NCBI GenBank assembly: GCA_002943765.1
Contig: PQWQ01000003.1
Span: forward strand, 2,417,501 to 2,481,500
Source: Psoroptes ovis
Taxonomy: Eukaryota > Arthropoda > Arachnida > Sarcoptiformes > Psoroptidae
DNA length: 64,000 nt
Reading direction: 5' to 3'
Numbering within the stretch: the first letter of the stretch is position 1; every line of letters begins with the position of its first letter. Position numbers and translations under genes: made by a program. Below the pieces are notes generated by a model. The model was given only the letters and a program-made list of their open reading frames with translations, made no database searches and was not told the origin of the DNA. Of this stretch, positions 33,798 to 46,787 are shown piece after piece.

Positions 33798-34875
33798 TTT
33801 ATTTATGTTTTATCTTTGGCAAGTTTGAATAATGATAATGATAATAATAATAACAATAAAATTCACTTAATATCAATACACATGAACAATTTTTTGAATT
33901 GTGAAAATTGAAAGCAAACGATGTTGATAATGATCAATTTACTTTGAAATGAATATCACCAAGAACAACAAAAAAAAGAGTTCATCAAAGCATATTTTCA
34001 TTCTGTCTCAAAGACATTTCAATTCATAATGTTGATGATGTATGGATGTCTTTTATTTGATGGTAAATGATGATGATATTATCATCATTTTTCGATGGAA
34101 TATACCTCCTAATACATTTTCATGATTCAAAGAAAATTTTTGCCATTCAAAAAAAAGCTGAGCCAAAAGCTTGCGTGAATCTGATACATGTGATATGATA
34201 CACGCACACAAAAGTGATGGATTGATGAAGTTTTGATGTTATATTATCCTACACAGTCTTTATGATATCTTATATGTATCATAATTTCGGTTTCACTTCA
34301 TATCCCTCGATTTCAATTCATGAACGAAGCAATGAATCCATTAATTTCTTTTTTTTTGTGCATAAAAAATGAAAATAAAAAAATGATTTTGATTGATGAA
34401 ACATGAAATTAAATATATAAAAAAAATAAATGAATAAATAAACAAACTCGAAACTAAACTAAAATCTCATCAAGAATCATTAATTCTTGTTGTATACAGT
34501 GCATAAACAAGTATAATGCAATGGTTTATGCTATTTATCTGGTTCATATCATAACCATGAATTTAAACGAATATGAATCATTTCATGGATCATTTTGTTT
34601 GTCGGAAATTTTTTCATTTTCAAACTTTGTTAGTGAACGCTATTAATCTGATATTGCACTCATATTTTTTTTTGTTTCTTGGGTTCTTTACATTTACTAA
34701 AACACATCTAAAATCATTCAATTAGAGCCAAACCTCGGATGTTATTGCTTACGGGGAAATTGAATGAGATGTTAAATTTAACATAATTGTTTCAGAAATT
34801 TTTTCTCTTATTCTTCATCATTTATCAAGAAAAAAAGGATAAATTATCAAACATCTAAGAATCATTGAACAATGT
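33798..34875. other. AT-rich DNA, no gene
   Basis: Starts with TTTA, the second copy of the target duplication. Holds GAT/AAT runs near 33835-33860 and 34060-34090. No coding character is seen. Confidence 0.6.
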
Positions 34876-35143
34876 TTATATTGAACAGTTCATATTGAGT
34901 TTGTTGTTTAGCCCCCGAAAAAAATCTTTATTAAATAGGTCAATGGCCTTGTTTATTTTTAATTCTATTCTTCGCATTCGCTTTGGTATTGCTTCGGGTA
35001 CATTCAAACCAAATTTATATCCGATTTCTTTAAAAAAAAAACAAAATCATTCGTATTCAATCATTTTACTTGTCACCTTTCTTAGTTTGAAAATAATAAT
35101 CTTCAAGAATGAATTGAAAAAATCGATTCAAATTGTTCTTCAT
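34876..35143 (-). CDS. Candidate two-exon small gene, 72 aa
   Basis: Minus strand. Exon 1, 35143-35077, starts ATG and reads MKNNLNRFFQFILEDYYFQT, then KK plus one base. A 49-base intron, 35076-35028, begins GTGACA and ends in a long T run plus AAAG. Exon 2, 35027-34876, restores the codon as Glu and gives a charged, helix-like stretch (EIGYKFGLNVPEAIPKRMRR, later AIDLFNKDFF) to TAA. Phases match exactly and the intron is short with a good pyrimidine tract, which is the main support. No family is recognised. The opposite strand is also open (34865-35176, 103 codons, no ATG start), so the strand is not certain. More exons could lie upstream. Confidence 0.4.
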
Positions 35144-35176
35144 TCATTTAATGACATGAAGAAAATGTCAAATTAA

Positions 35177-38100
35177 AACAATTTTCTTTCTTTCTTTCTT
35201 GCAACATTGAAAGGTTTTTATTTTTCATATGTCGATAATCAAATATTTGCAAATGAAATACTTGAAGAATGTTAAGAGATTTTCATTTTCTTAGGCAAAA
35301 ATTCCTCTTTCTCTCTTATTCAATATTTGAAAACAATAAGATTCTATGGTATTCTGTGTTTCTGATACCTCTTTTCGTTGTAGGTCCTTATGTTCTCATG
35401 CAAAGCACACAACTCGATTATTATTATTATTATTTTCAAGAGAATAAATAATTCAATTGTCATTCAAAATGATGATAATAGTAATAATACTAAATAATAA
35501 TTTCATGTTCTTTTCATTTTCTTATACAATGTTTATATATTCAATTATGTTTTTTTTTTCAAGAAACAAAAAAATAAAACATTGAATTTCAAATTTGAAT
35601 TATACATCCACATACATGCACATCAACATATTTCAATTTGATTAAATCCGAAAATGAAAATTGAATAAATTAATAAATAAATAAACAAGTCTTGTCATCA
35701 TCATCATCATCATCATGACTTTACTTTCTAAATTACAAATATTTACATTTTCAAGCAACAAATATGAGTGTGAAACAATATTCAATTTTCTAATTTTTGT
35801 TTCTTTGTTAAAAAAAAATTTAAATTCAAAATTTTCTTATATCAAATCATTCAAATTCTTAGTTATTTAATTTTATCTCTTTACTTTTATCTGATTTAGG
35901 AAAAATTCATTTCCCATTGAAATATAACGAATAACATGGAATGAAATGAACGAATTTGATTAAATTTTTTTTTTCACTTTCAAATCTAATTTATTCATTT
36001 TTAGATAATTTATTCTTTTCAAATGATGAAATCAACAATTTTCCTTTTTCTCTTAGAAGAAATTGAAAGATGGAATAAAATGACAGTCATTTACATCATC
36101 GAATAGTACAGAAATATTCATCAAATAATGGTTTCTCATTTGAAAAGCAAGCAAAAATCTTCAAACAAGAGTAGTGATCAAAGCAATTCATATTTGAAAC
36201 ATATTGTTTGACATATTTTCATTATATTTCATTGAAATTATTGAATTCTATTAGATTTTTTTCTTGCTTTTGTTTCTTGTTGTTTGTTTTCAAAATTTGT
36301 TTGAAAACGAAATATTTTATATTTGTTTTTGTCAAATAATAATGAAAATGTATCATATAAAACAATTTAATGAATGAATCAATGAATGAACGAATCGAAA
36401 TAAAAATAGTCTTCGTGTAAATGTTGTTTGTATCCAACAAAAAGAAGAATTGTCATTACGTTCATTTTGTGTTTCAAATGAAAGAATGAATCATACCTTC
36501 TATATGTATCAATATACGATTGCGTTGGTACAATCAAGTGATTTCGATGAATTTGTTTTAAATTTCAATTTTATTTGATTTTGTCCTGATCAGAACACGA
36601 ATCCAAAAAATGAGAAATCATTTTGATGTTTGATTCTTGAAATCAAATAATAATAATTATTAATACATTTTCTTTTGTTTGTTTGCTTTTACTTTGTTCA
36701 ATCAAATTACAAAATTCTTATATTTTCAGAAATTTAATAATCCATCTATCCAATCATCCATCCATTCAAGCTGCTTCATGTTTTCGTTTGTTTTTCTTGA
36801 ATTTAATATTTCAATGTTTTCTTTGTTCCAATTGATTCAAAGCTGTCGGATCAGCAAAAATAATAATTTCATTCATTCATTCGTTCATTTTGCTTGCTTG
36901 TTATTGTTTTCTATTGTAATCTTTTATTTATATTATTATTATCATTTTGATTTCTTATAATTTTGGCCTTATTTCTTCATGTTAAACTTCATTTGCCACT
37001 ACACCAGAATCGTTGTCTTAAAATTCGCATTTTGCTGGCAAATTGTATGAAATTAACTTTAGTTATAATGAAATAATACAAAATTGCCATTGCTTGCCGA
37101 TCGCATCAAACTTTTCGCTTTTTGTTTCGAATCAGAGAACAGCATATTAAAAATTTAGAAATTTATACACATGGAAAAATTGATTTCTCCAGAATTTAAT
37201 ATAAATTACAAATCATGATAATAATAATAAAAATGTCCAAATGTTTTCAATGTTAATCATTTCGTCATTTTCATTTATTGATTTTGATTTTTCCTCTTTG
37301 AATCAAATACTTTTTGATCGTTTGTTTGTTTGTCCTTAACGTTTGGCTGACTATTCCTTTGTTTGTTTGTTTATTTGTACGTTTCATATGTCAATTGATT
37401 CAATCAACGATCGAATTTTTCAATGATCAATAATTTGATGATTCAAGAATCATTTTAAAATGAAAATACAATCAGCAGCAGTCATAATAATGATAATCGT
37501 ATGATGTTGATGATGATGATACATCGGGAATTTATGAACTTGAATTTTAGATTAAATTATTATGTTTTGCTCCTTTTGAAAATTTGAAAAATTTGGAATT
37601 TTCAAAGATTAAAAAGTCAAAGAATCGTTTGTTGTTTTTTCTAATTTTCAATCCATTCGTTGTTGATGTGCGAATGTAAATGAAATAATCATCATCAAAC
37701 AACAACAACGTTTCTTCGCTTCAATTTTTGATATTAAAATTATAAATTCTTTTGGTTTTTCGTTCGTTGATTCTTTTCGAATAAAACTTTTTTCCGATTC
37801 TCTTTGGGCACTTTGTGTTTTTATATTTTCATTCACTCGTTCATTCATTCATTTAAGTTATTCTTATCACACACATTTCAATTTCAAAAATTTTTTTTTC
37901 TTGTTCATTTAAAAATATAAAATTCTTTTCGAAAATGATGATTGAAAATTGAAAGTTTTCCTTTATTTTCATTTCTCTTGACTTATAATTCACTTAATTC
38001 AAAGGAGAAAAAAGAATAAAAATCTTTGAAATCTTTTACTTTTTTACCAGAAGAAAAAGTATAAATATAAATTCTCTTGAATACAAACATTATTTATTTA

Positions 38101-41100
38101 TAAATATAAATACTAAGTCTTTTTCTATGAATCCATTTTCAATTTTATTTTCTGAAATTTTTGAACAACAAGAAGAAGAAGAAAATGGAAAAATTTTTCA
38201 AAAAAAAAAAAAATTCTTTCAAAATAATAGGAATTTTGATTTTTCTCTATTTTTAAAATTTTCAATCAGACAAATAATGAAAATTATGGTCATTCAATAG
38301 ATTTTGACATTTTTCTACTATTATTGGTACTATTTCATTTCCTTGGACATCAAGTGATCATGTCACAAAATGCCGGGTTCTTGTAAAATCTAATCGTTGA
38401 AACATTATTTCAAAAAAAAAACGAAAGAGAGAAGGCAGACAGAAAAGAATGGTCAAAGAAGATAATAATTTACTCTATTATCATTTAGTTTGTTGTTGTT
38501 TTTGTTGCCATTGTTGACATTGATATCGGATTTATTTTATTTCATTTTTTTTTTCGAAATTTGACAGTTGAAATTTTTTTATTTTTCATTTTTTCAACTT
38601 GAAATCAACTTGAAACCGACAATATTGTTTGTGCAATAATAGTGTTCATTGACATGCAACGAGAACTGGCGTACAAGCACATCGATTGTCGTTGATATGA
38701 ATTACATACTGAATGATTGTGTGATTAATTTACGTGGAGAATTCTTTGTTTCTAAAAAAGTTTTCGAAATTTAATTGAGTATATTTGAATTAAAAACAAA
38801 AATATTATTTAACTTCAAACCAATTGATCAAATTAGAAGATTAACAACTCGCGGAACTCATGCTCATTTATGTGAGAAATGAAAGGAGCATTTTGAAAAT
38901 CTGCATCATGACAATATTCACATAATTCATTGTAAGATGATTTCTGCGTAGAATTTTATTTGAAAATAAAAATTCATTTAATTTCAAATTCTCAATGTTG
39001 TTAATTCTGCTTTAGAAATTTTTTGATTTTGAGAAATTTTATTCATTAATTCATTTTGATGAATCATTTTCAATTCATGGATTTTTTTTCTCTTCTGGGA
39101 TATATTATAAATTACCAGATTGTTGACATTATCTCATTATTCATTGTTTGTTTATGTTGTAATTATAATTAATTTAATAATTATCATCATCATTTTGACA
39201 TTTGCAAATAATGAATATTGTAATTTGCTTTTCTACAATTGATAAACATTAAAACATTCTTGATTCATCAAAAGTCTAGACTTGTTCTGTTATAATTTTT
39301 CCATACCATAATATATTTATTCAATTTTTTTGATCAAGTTTGTTTCTATGATTGTTTATTTCCGATTATGTTTTTTATTATTGTTTCCTCGGATTTTGTT
39401 GGATGGAACATTTTTTTTCCATGAACATTCGTATAACATAATCATTATCGTTATGGTATTATGTGTGTATTGTTGTAAATATTGTACAACAATCATAGAA
39501 AAGTAAATCATTATTTTTTCGAGTTTTATTTGGTTTTTCCCATTTCGGATTACGAATTGTATCCTCTTCAATTCTCATTTTTTTCATTTTCTTATTTCCG
39601 TTTCTAGTTTTGTGTTATTTTGATTTTTCTCACAATTTGATCATACTTCTATTCTGTGATTCATTTCTACATTTTTGTAATAATCATTAATTGAAATTAT
39701 TATTGTTATGTTCTCTATTTCGCATGGAAAACAAGCGAAAAATTTTGTCAAAATGCACAGGATATTTTTTGCAGATAATTTCATTGAAATAAAATTTAAA
39801 TTTTAAATCTTGAAAAAATTACAGCTCGTTAATATCATTGATTTTGTCATTATTTTTTCATCAATAAAAATTCAAAATGTTTGAACAATATTACACTAAT
39901 ATATTCAATATATTTGAATGTTGGAATTTATAAATCCACTAATGAAATGAATTAATGAATGATCTGAATAGAATCATTGAAATATTGAAATAATAATAAT
40001 GCTAAAATCAATAATGAACACTATTATTTGCAATGCAAATACAAAGATAAATATTTGAATTGAATAATGGAAAATCTATTTTCGTTTCTTTTCCATTTTT
40101 TGTTTGATGCATATTTGCTCGTATTTACGTATGCATTATCATTATTGAACCACAAATATTTTTTCATATAACAATGATTTCGAATATTTTCCAAAATTTT
40201 CTATTCATTCAATGATGATGATGCTGATATTAAGGGAATAAATCAATACGAATGCAAATATCAATGATTATTTCATATATTTTGGAATTTATTCATAATT
40301 ATCGGTGAGATATCTTTATATAAATATATGGAAGATTATTCTTATTCATTTCGATAAAATTTTTCAATAGATTTCAATGATTTTATCGAGGAATTTATAC
40401 AAACACACACTACTGATTGAAATAAACAAACATTTTCGATAGAATCAATGTTTATTTATGATTAAAATGTTCAATGTCCACTCAATAAATAGAAATTTAT
40501 TTCTATTCCCATGAATTGATCATTAATCGAATAAAATGATAATAAAATCATAATTATTAATTGAAAATAGCTTCTTCTTCTTCGCTTTTTCTTTTTGTTT
40601 AATTTTTTTATTTGCATTAACCCATGATTCACATTCCATTATACCATGCATTTGCTTTGATAGATAATTTAGCTAATTTAAGATTCTTTCTTTGTTTGTA
40701 TTACATTTCGCTTTTATTCTAAAACAAAATTCCAAACAATTCTAATTCATTCATTTATTCATTCAATTGATATTTAAATCCAAATATATAAATATTGATT
40801 GATCACATTTATATCTATGCACAAACATACATTCTCATACATAAAACAATATAAAATTCTTAAATAAATAAGCCAAAAAACGAAGGAAACCAATTCAACA
40901 TTTATATATGAGTATCAGTATCAGAATTTATTTTCATTGAAAATGTAAATAAAATTAAGACAACAACAAAATAAAAACCCTTGGAGCATGTTTATATCTG
41001 TGAAATTAGTGTTGCACCAAGAAACGAAAAAAATATGATTAGACGAGCTGTTTGGCTGTTCAATAGAGAAAAAGCATCAAAGAAAATAATAAAAATAATT

Positions 41101-41349
41101 AAGTCTATGAAGTTTCAACTTGGTACAATAATCAACACAGAATAAATTGAATGAATTGAAAATAAAATAAAACACTGCAACTAATCAATAGAAACAGGGA
41201 AAAAATTTGAAAGCTTAGAATTTCTAGGAAAAAAATTTTGCAGATGAAAACAAAATTTATCCATCCATTCATCCATTTATTAGTTCAATTCATTCATTCA
41301 TTCAATTCATACAGCCATTCAGCCATCCATCCATGAATTATGGATTATT
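35177..41349. other. AT-rich DNA with scattered coding-like patches, no supported gene
   Basis: Noted patches: 35294-35451, a plus frame after a TTTTCTTAG acceptor with a hydrophobic VFLIPLFVVGPYVLM segment; and 36961-37049, a plus frame containing FICHYTRIVVLKFAFCW before a possible GTATGA donor. Repeats: ATC run at 35697-35716, palindrome AATAGAAAT/ATTTCTATT near 40488-40507, ATCC runs near 41262-41335. None of these is enough to call a gene. Confidence 0.5.
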
Positions 41350-41715
41350 TTAATGAAAAATTTTTTTTTTGTTCATTTTATAATTTGTAATTTGATTCCT
41401 TAACAGGAAAAATAATTCAAAAAAATATTGATTTATATAGAGAATAATATAAATTCTTCTTTGATCTAATATTTTCTCAAGAATTATCAGAATTTTTATT
41501 TCGAAATTATTATTCTCTTCTTTGCAACCAGATCTTTGATATATTCCTACGACTATTTTTTTTGACGATTTCTCCAATAAATCTTTGATAGAATCCGACA
41601 CATTTTTTCGTTTTTCAGACGGCCAATTTTTCTGTGATATTTCAGATAACAAATAGGAATAAAAATATAATGACAACTTTGATGATTGATCGAATTTTAA
41701 TTTATTGATGATCAT
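41350..41715 (-). CDS. Hypothetical ORF, 121 aa
   Basis: ATG-started minus-strand frame. The middle is hydrophilic and varied (SEISQKNWPSEKRKNVSD, then IKDLLEKSSKK, then QRSGCKEEN), followed by an isoleucine/lysine-rich part and a basic tail. This composition is less explained by T-rich bias than other frames in the region. No domain, signal peptide or splice context is recognised. Confidence 0.3.
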   Translation of the reverse strand: MIINKLKFDQSSKLSLYFYSYLLSEISQKNWPSEKRKNVSDSIKDLLEKSSKKIVVGIYQRSGCKEENNNFEIKILIILEKILDQRRIYIILYINQYFFELFFLLRNQITNYKMNKKKIFH

Positions 41716-42842
41716 TGCCTAGGATTGTCTTGGGCTTCCCTCTGATTTTTATTTCCTTGAAAACAATGATAATTTGAAATCAAACAAATCACCGATTCTT
41801 TATTTTTCTTTCACATGATTGTTGATCCAATCAATCAACGAACTATGATTTTATTTGATTTTTTTGTCCATCATTATTATTGTCGATTATTCTAAAATTA
41901 ATTTCCGGATTATGATAATTTGTCAATACTTTTTCATACCATCATCATTATCATATACCGAATTCAACCCAAAACACCCTATTCATTATTATTCATACAT
42001 TCATTATTTTCAATTCATTTTCAATGATTATTAATTAATTATTTCAATTCACTTGTATCTGCATTCCAAAAGATTCAAAAAATGATTCCATTCAAAAATT
42101 TTAAAAATAATTGAGAAATTATATTCGCATATTTATTCATATTCTGTTTTATTACAATTTCATTTATACTTGAAAATAAGGGAAAAATTGAAAAATTTCC
42201 TAAATTAAAATTACCTTATTCAACATAGAGGAGATGATTCAACTTTTTTTGAATAATTATCAATACCATTATGCAGCTGTCGTTCGTTTTTGTTTGTTTC
42301 GTTGTAGCTGGTGTTATTTGAATCGTTTTGAAAATATATTTTATTGAAATTCTATATTTTTTAATAAACTGAATTATTATTTTATTTTCTCCAAAAAATA
42401 TCATCATTAATTATTTACATTTGTGACATTTTCCATCCAAATTTTATTGTCTTCTATGAGTTTTAGGTGTATTATTTTTCAAAATTTTTCAATTTTTTTT
42501 TTTTTTTTTGAAAAAAAAATTCCATTCATTCATGGAATTCCGTAAGTGTCTGTTGGAATATTCTTCAAAAATATGAATGACTAAAATTCAATTTTGTACC
42601 AAATGAAAAATGAAAAATATTTGAAATTTTTCATTTTTTAGTTTACTTTGTCATTTTGTGTGTTTATTATAATAAATGAATTATAATAATTTTGAGTGAA
42701 AATTATTTAATGTATTTTCAATTGTTTTTGTTGTTTAGATTGTTTTCAATTTAAATTTGATAAATTCAAATTCAAGGTATTTGATTTATTGTTGATTCAA
42801 ATTACAATTTGATTTCATTTTACAACATTTTTATGGTAGGAA
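41716..42842. other. AT-rich DNA, no gene
   Basis: Contains a T run beside an A run at 42491-42522 that could pair, and otherwise nothing of note. Confidence 0.6.
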
Positions 42843-43103
42843 ATGAAAAATTGTTTTATTGTAAATACTACAATTCAAACTTTGTCTTTCAAACATTTTT
42901 TTTTTCAAAATTTATCTAAATTTTTTTCACATATTATTTTTCCATTATCAAATACTTTTCATAATAAAACATTCATAATCATTCATTCGAAGAAAGTAAT
43001 GCGAACCCTTGCTCAAATTTACAACGGTACTGACGTTATTAGATCAATGGCCAGACAAAATCTCGGTCATATATCTCGGTATCAATTCAAGCAAATTTAT
43101 TAA
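42843..43103 (+). CDS. Hypothetical ORF, 86 aa
   Basis: ATG at 42843. The first 50 residues are Phe/Asn-rich and unremarkable. From the internal ATG at 42999 the last 34 residues (MRTLAQIYNGTDVIRSMARQ and on) use more G/C-containing codons than the surroundings and look protein-like. It may be an exon or a decayed gene end. No family is recognised. Confidence 0.25.
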   Translation: MKNCFIVNTTIQTLSFKHFFFQNLSKFFSHIIFPLSNTFHNKTFIIIHSKKVMRTLAQIYNGTDVIRSMARQNLGHISRYQFKQIY

Positions 43104-45241
43104 GTTGCCAGTATGAATTTCATTATGATTATTGTCAAATGTAAAATGAAAATAACGATAAAAAAAATTTGAAAACTCTTGATTCTGACATTTTTCATTA
43201 TTGTGACTGTTTCTCATATTTTCTTTAATTTAATTCTCTAAAGCGTTTCTTTATTCGAATTCTTTGCTTATTATTGCAGAACGGATGAAAATTCTTAAGA
43301 GAATTCATATCAAATGAAAATGAGAAATTTTTTTTTCGCAGAAAAAAAAGAAATCACTGAGGATAAATGAGTTGAAAGTAAGATGTAGAAAGAGACTAAG
43401 AGATGAGGTGAAAACCACACTCAAAAGAGAATATCTATGTGGTCTAACTGGAAAAACTTTAAATTTGATTTGTGAATTACTTTGGTTAAAAAAATGAATC
43501 TTTTCATATTTTTTTTTCTTATTTCAAATATAATTTGACTGCGATTCATTTAATATTCTTTGGTCATTTTCATTTTCTTTTTTACTTTTTTCTCTTCACT
43601 GATTTACTGATTCACGTTTCATTTACAAAATTTACTCATTCACGAATTGTGAATACGATTCAAACACAAGAAAAAGTGAAAAAAGTATTTCATCTAATTT
43701 TAATCATCAAAAATTCTTCTTTTGAATTGAATTCAATACACTTTTAGATCTCTTCCTATCACTCTCACTTTTAATAACATTAGTTTTCATATGATAATGT
43801 GTTATACTTGAAATTGAAATTTGTTTTTTTGTTTATGATTTAATTCAATTCAGATTCTTTTGAATTTGATTTTCTTCTTCTTTTCCTTCTTCATATTCTT
43901 TCAACATATTCTTTTCATCATTTTATTACATTTAATTTATAAAGTGGTTTGTGCATCATGATTTTTTTTTTCTTCATTTTATGTTCGAATTTCATAAAGA
44001 AAATGTTTTTCTTTGAAAAACACATTTTCACTATTGTGAAAACATAAGCAAACACATGAAACACAAACATAAAATAAATAAAAGTGAAATTTTCAACTGA
44101 AATAAAAAATCAAAACAAAAGTGTTAGACCATAGAAATTGATGATATTGATAATATAAACATTTGAGCTGTTATTGAATTGAGTTGGATGTTATTTTGAG
44201 TATATTTTGTTCTGATCATCATCAATAGGTATATGATGATGATCACTATGACACTGGCAATAACGATGCTGAGATTTTGAAGTGATTTGAAGAGTCGCAA
44301 TACCTTGTCGAAATTAGAAATACAATGTAATAACACTTTGACAAAAATGAATAATGAAATTTTGTATAAAATTGCTGTAATGACTTTCAATGTTCAAATG
44401 TGATTTGATTTCCAATTTGATTGAAATTCAATTAAATTTGATTGAACTCTTTTCGTCTTTTTCAAATCAAATTTTCCAATTTTTTTTTCAATTCAATGAT
44501 TTTTCGTACCACTTCGGACCACTCATGGAGAGCCGCTTTATGACCATTATGAACCGGATAATAATGTCATTTTTTTCATTTCTAATATTTGGCTAAGTTT
44601 TCTTATTTCTTTTAGAATCGTTGGTGAGTCTTAAATTTTATGATCTTTCCAATTTTTTTTTGTTTTGTTTCATTGATTACAGTCAATTTCTGACCGGCTT
44701 CTGAATGGTATCCGATATTAATCATTTTTCATTACAATTTAAACTCATAATGTTCTTTTAATCGATTTTCCCTTATTTTTTACACTCAATTCAATTTCTG
44801 ATTTGATCGATTGTTCTTTTCAAACGTGAATCGGTCACTTTTATTTTTTGGTCTATTCGATATTTTTTCAATTATTTTGTAATGAAAATAAACGTATGAA
44901 ACAAAAAAGGAAGGAAAATATTAATAATTATTATTATTGTTGAAGCATAATCAATGATCATTGATTAATATTTGATCGAAAATTTTTCATATTATATCCT
45001 GTTGTTGTTGTTGTTCAGTGTCAAGTTGTTCACTTCAGTTGTTGGAAAAAAACAATAATTCAAATTTTCAAACCTTGTAATTAATTGAAAAAACGCGGGA
45101 AATTCGATAAATTTCATGAAATTTTTCCATTTTGGATTCAATTCAATTCAATGTTTGATTTACAACTTTTTTTTACTTTTTTCTAATGAAATTTTTTTTT
45201 CATAAATTCTCATATTTTTTTTCTCCGTTCATCATTCATAT
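43104..45241. other. AT-rich DNA, no supported gene
   Basis: Several short frames on both strands (43535-43747, 44124-44596) are hydrophobic and without domains. A (TTG)n lies near 45001-45015. Confidence 0.55.
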
Positions 45242-45370
45242 ATGATCGAATTCGATATTTCCACTTGGTTGGCCGCTAAATTATTGCGTATTTTTACTGA
45301 GCCGTCTGTGGGTGAAATGTACAATTGTTTAGTTGCCAATCCGTTTGATATTCGATATATGAAAAAATAA
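45242..45370 (+). CDS. Hypothetical small ORF, 42 aa
   Basis: ATG-started, with codon use richer in G/C than its flanks and a natural-looking translation (MIEFDISTWLAAKLLRIF, then TEPSVGEMYNCLVANPFD). The flanks are A/T runs. It could be a microprotein or an exon fragment. No homolog is recalled. Confidence 0.3.
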   Translation: MIEFDISTWLAAKLLRIFTEPSVGEMYNCLVANPFDIRYMKK

Positions 45371-46418
45371 TAAATTTGATCGAAAAACCTAATAATCTCT
45401 ACTATAAAAACAGTGTGTGGATAGAACCGAGAAAAATAAAATGGAAAAAATATAATTCAAATACAAATAAATAAATAAAAAATATGAAAAAATAAATTTC
45501 AAAATGAATTATTGGATGCTGAAACAAGCAAAAAAAAATCGAAATGAAATGAGAAATGAAAAATGAAAATTTGATATCGAAAATTATCAAATTTATATAT
45601 TAATAATAAATATGAATTGAATTGAAAAATGTTGAACTTCACACACATGTGAAATTCAAGTCAATTTATATTTATGTGATAACGATGTGTATATGAGTGT
45701 GTGTGTGTGTTTTGTATTATATCTGATCCATAAAAAATTTCAATCATTCCAATGATGATGATGATGATGGCGTTGATCGTGGTTGTGGTGGTGGTGGTTG
45801 TGAAGATCATAATTTTTCGATTATTTGATATTGAACCATTTTTCGCTGATTTTTCCCGGTAATTTTTCGTTATTCTCAACAATTTCAGTTCCCAAAACAT
45901 TAATATTTCAAATTGGAAAATGAAATGTGTGTTGGTGTGTGTTTACGTATTTGGCAATCTATTTCAATGGACAGAAATACCGCAAATTTTTATTTGCTTC
46001 TTTGGTCTTTGAATGTCATAAATTAATGTGAAAAACTGATGTCTAAATTAGTATCAAATCATATGTCAAATATTCAGAAGTGACATTTCAATTACTTCAA
46101 ATGCTTGTGTAATTAATTATTCTTGTTTTTTCCTTTGAATTGATTGATTGAAATGCTCAGCAAAATTATGAATTAATAATGTTCGGAAAGCAGTCATAGA
46201 TAGCAAAAAACATCTTTCAATGCTAAATCATTCACCATACATATGCTGTGTTGTTGTTGTTATGCATTGATTTACGTTTGTAATTTTTTAATTTGATAAT
46301 CACATAAAAAATCATATGTCGTAATACCTCAAGAAGAAAAGGGCAAATTGTAAATGAAACTTGTCAAAAAAGAAGAAATGAAAAATACATCATAAAAAGC
46401 TGAATACATTTATACAGT
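45371..46418. other. AT-rich DNA, no gene
   Basis: GAT and GGT-type runs near 45752-45800; otherwise nothing. Confidence 0.6.
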
Positions 46419-46787
46419 ATGAACAAAGGGATATTCATTGACTTAGCTTCTAGAATTCTCTTATTCAATCCGATTCAATGGCTGCTCTGTCTGAATTGTG
46501 GCTTCTTTTCGCGTCCATTGCCTTGGCTACAAGACATTGACGTCGTTATTATCTGTAGCGATCGATTATTGTCATTATTACAATTAAATTCAATGTTATT
46601 AGTACTATTTTTAGTATGTTTCCATGTTATTTATAATCGTTGTTGTCGATGCTTTTTTGGTTTTTATGTTGTTGCATTTTCATTATCAAATATTGCAAAT
46701 AACACAAAAAACGATAATAATAATAACAATAAAGGCCGAAAATACTCATTCAACCTCGAACCATCATTACCAAACAGCAAATGGTAA
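46419..46787 (+). CDS. Hypothetical membrane-type ORF, 122 aa
   Basis: ATG-started. The N-terminus is moderately varied (MNKGIFIDLASRILLFNPIQ, then WLLCLNCGFFSRPLPWLQD), then strongly hydrophobic with several cysteines, then an Asn/Lys-rich tail from an AAT run. One or two membrane spans are possible. No family is recognised, and T-rich sequence may explain the frame. Confidence 0.25.
   Translation: MNKGIFIDLASRILLFNPIQWLLCLNCGFFSRPLPWLQDIDVVIICSDRLLSLLQLNSMLLVLFLVCFHVIYNRCCRCFFGFYVVAFSLSNIANNTKNDNNNNNKGRKYSFNLEPSLPNSKW

Noticed and set aside
41716..41745. Short minus-strand peptide resembling a LINE reverse-transcriptase tail
   Set aside because: Only about ten residues, no supporting sequence upstream.
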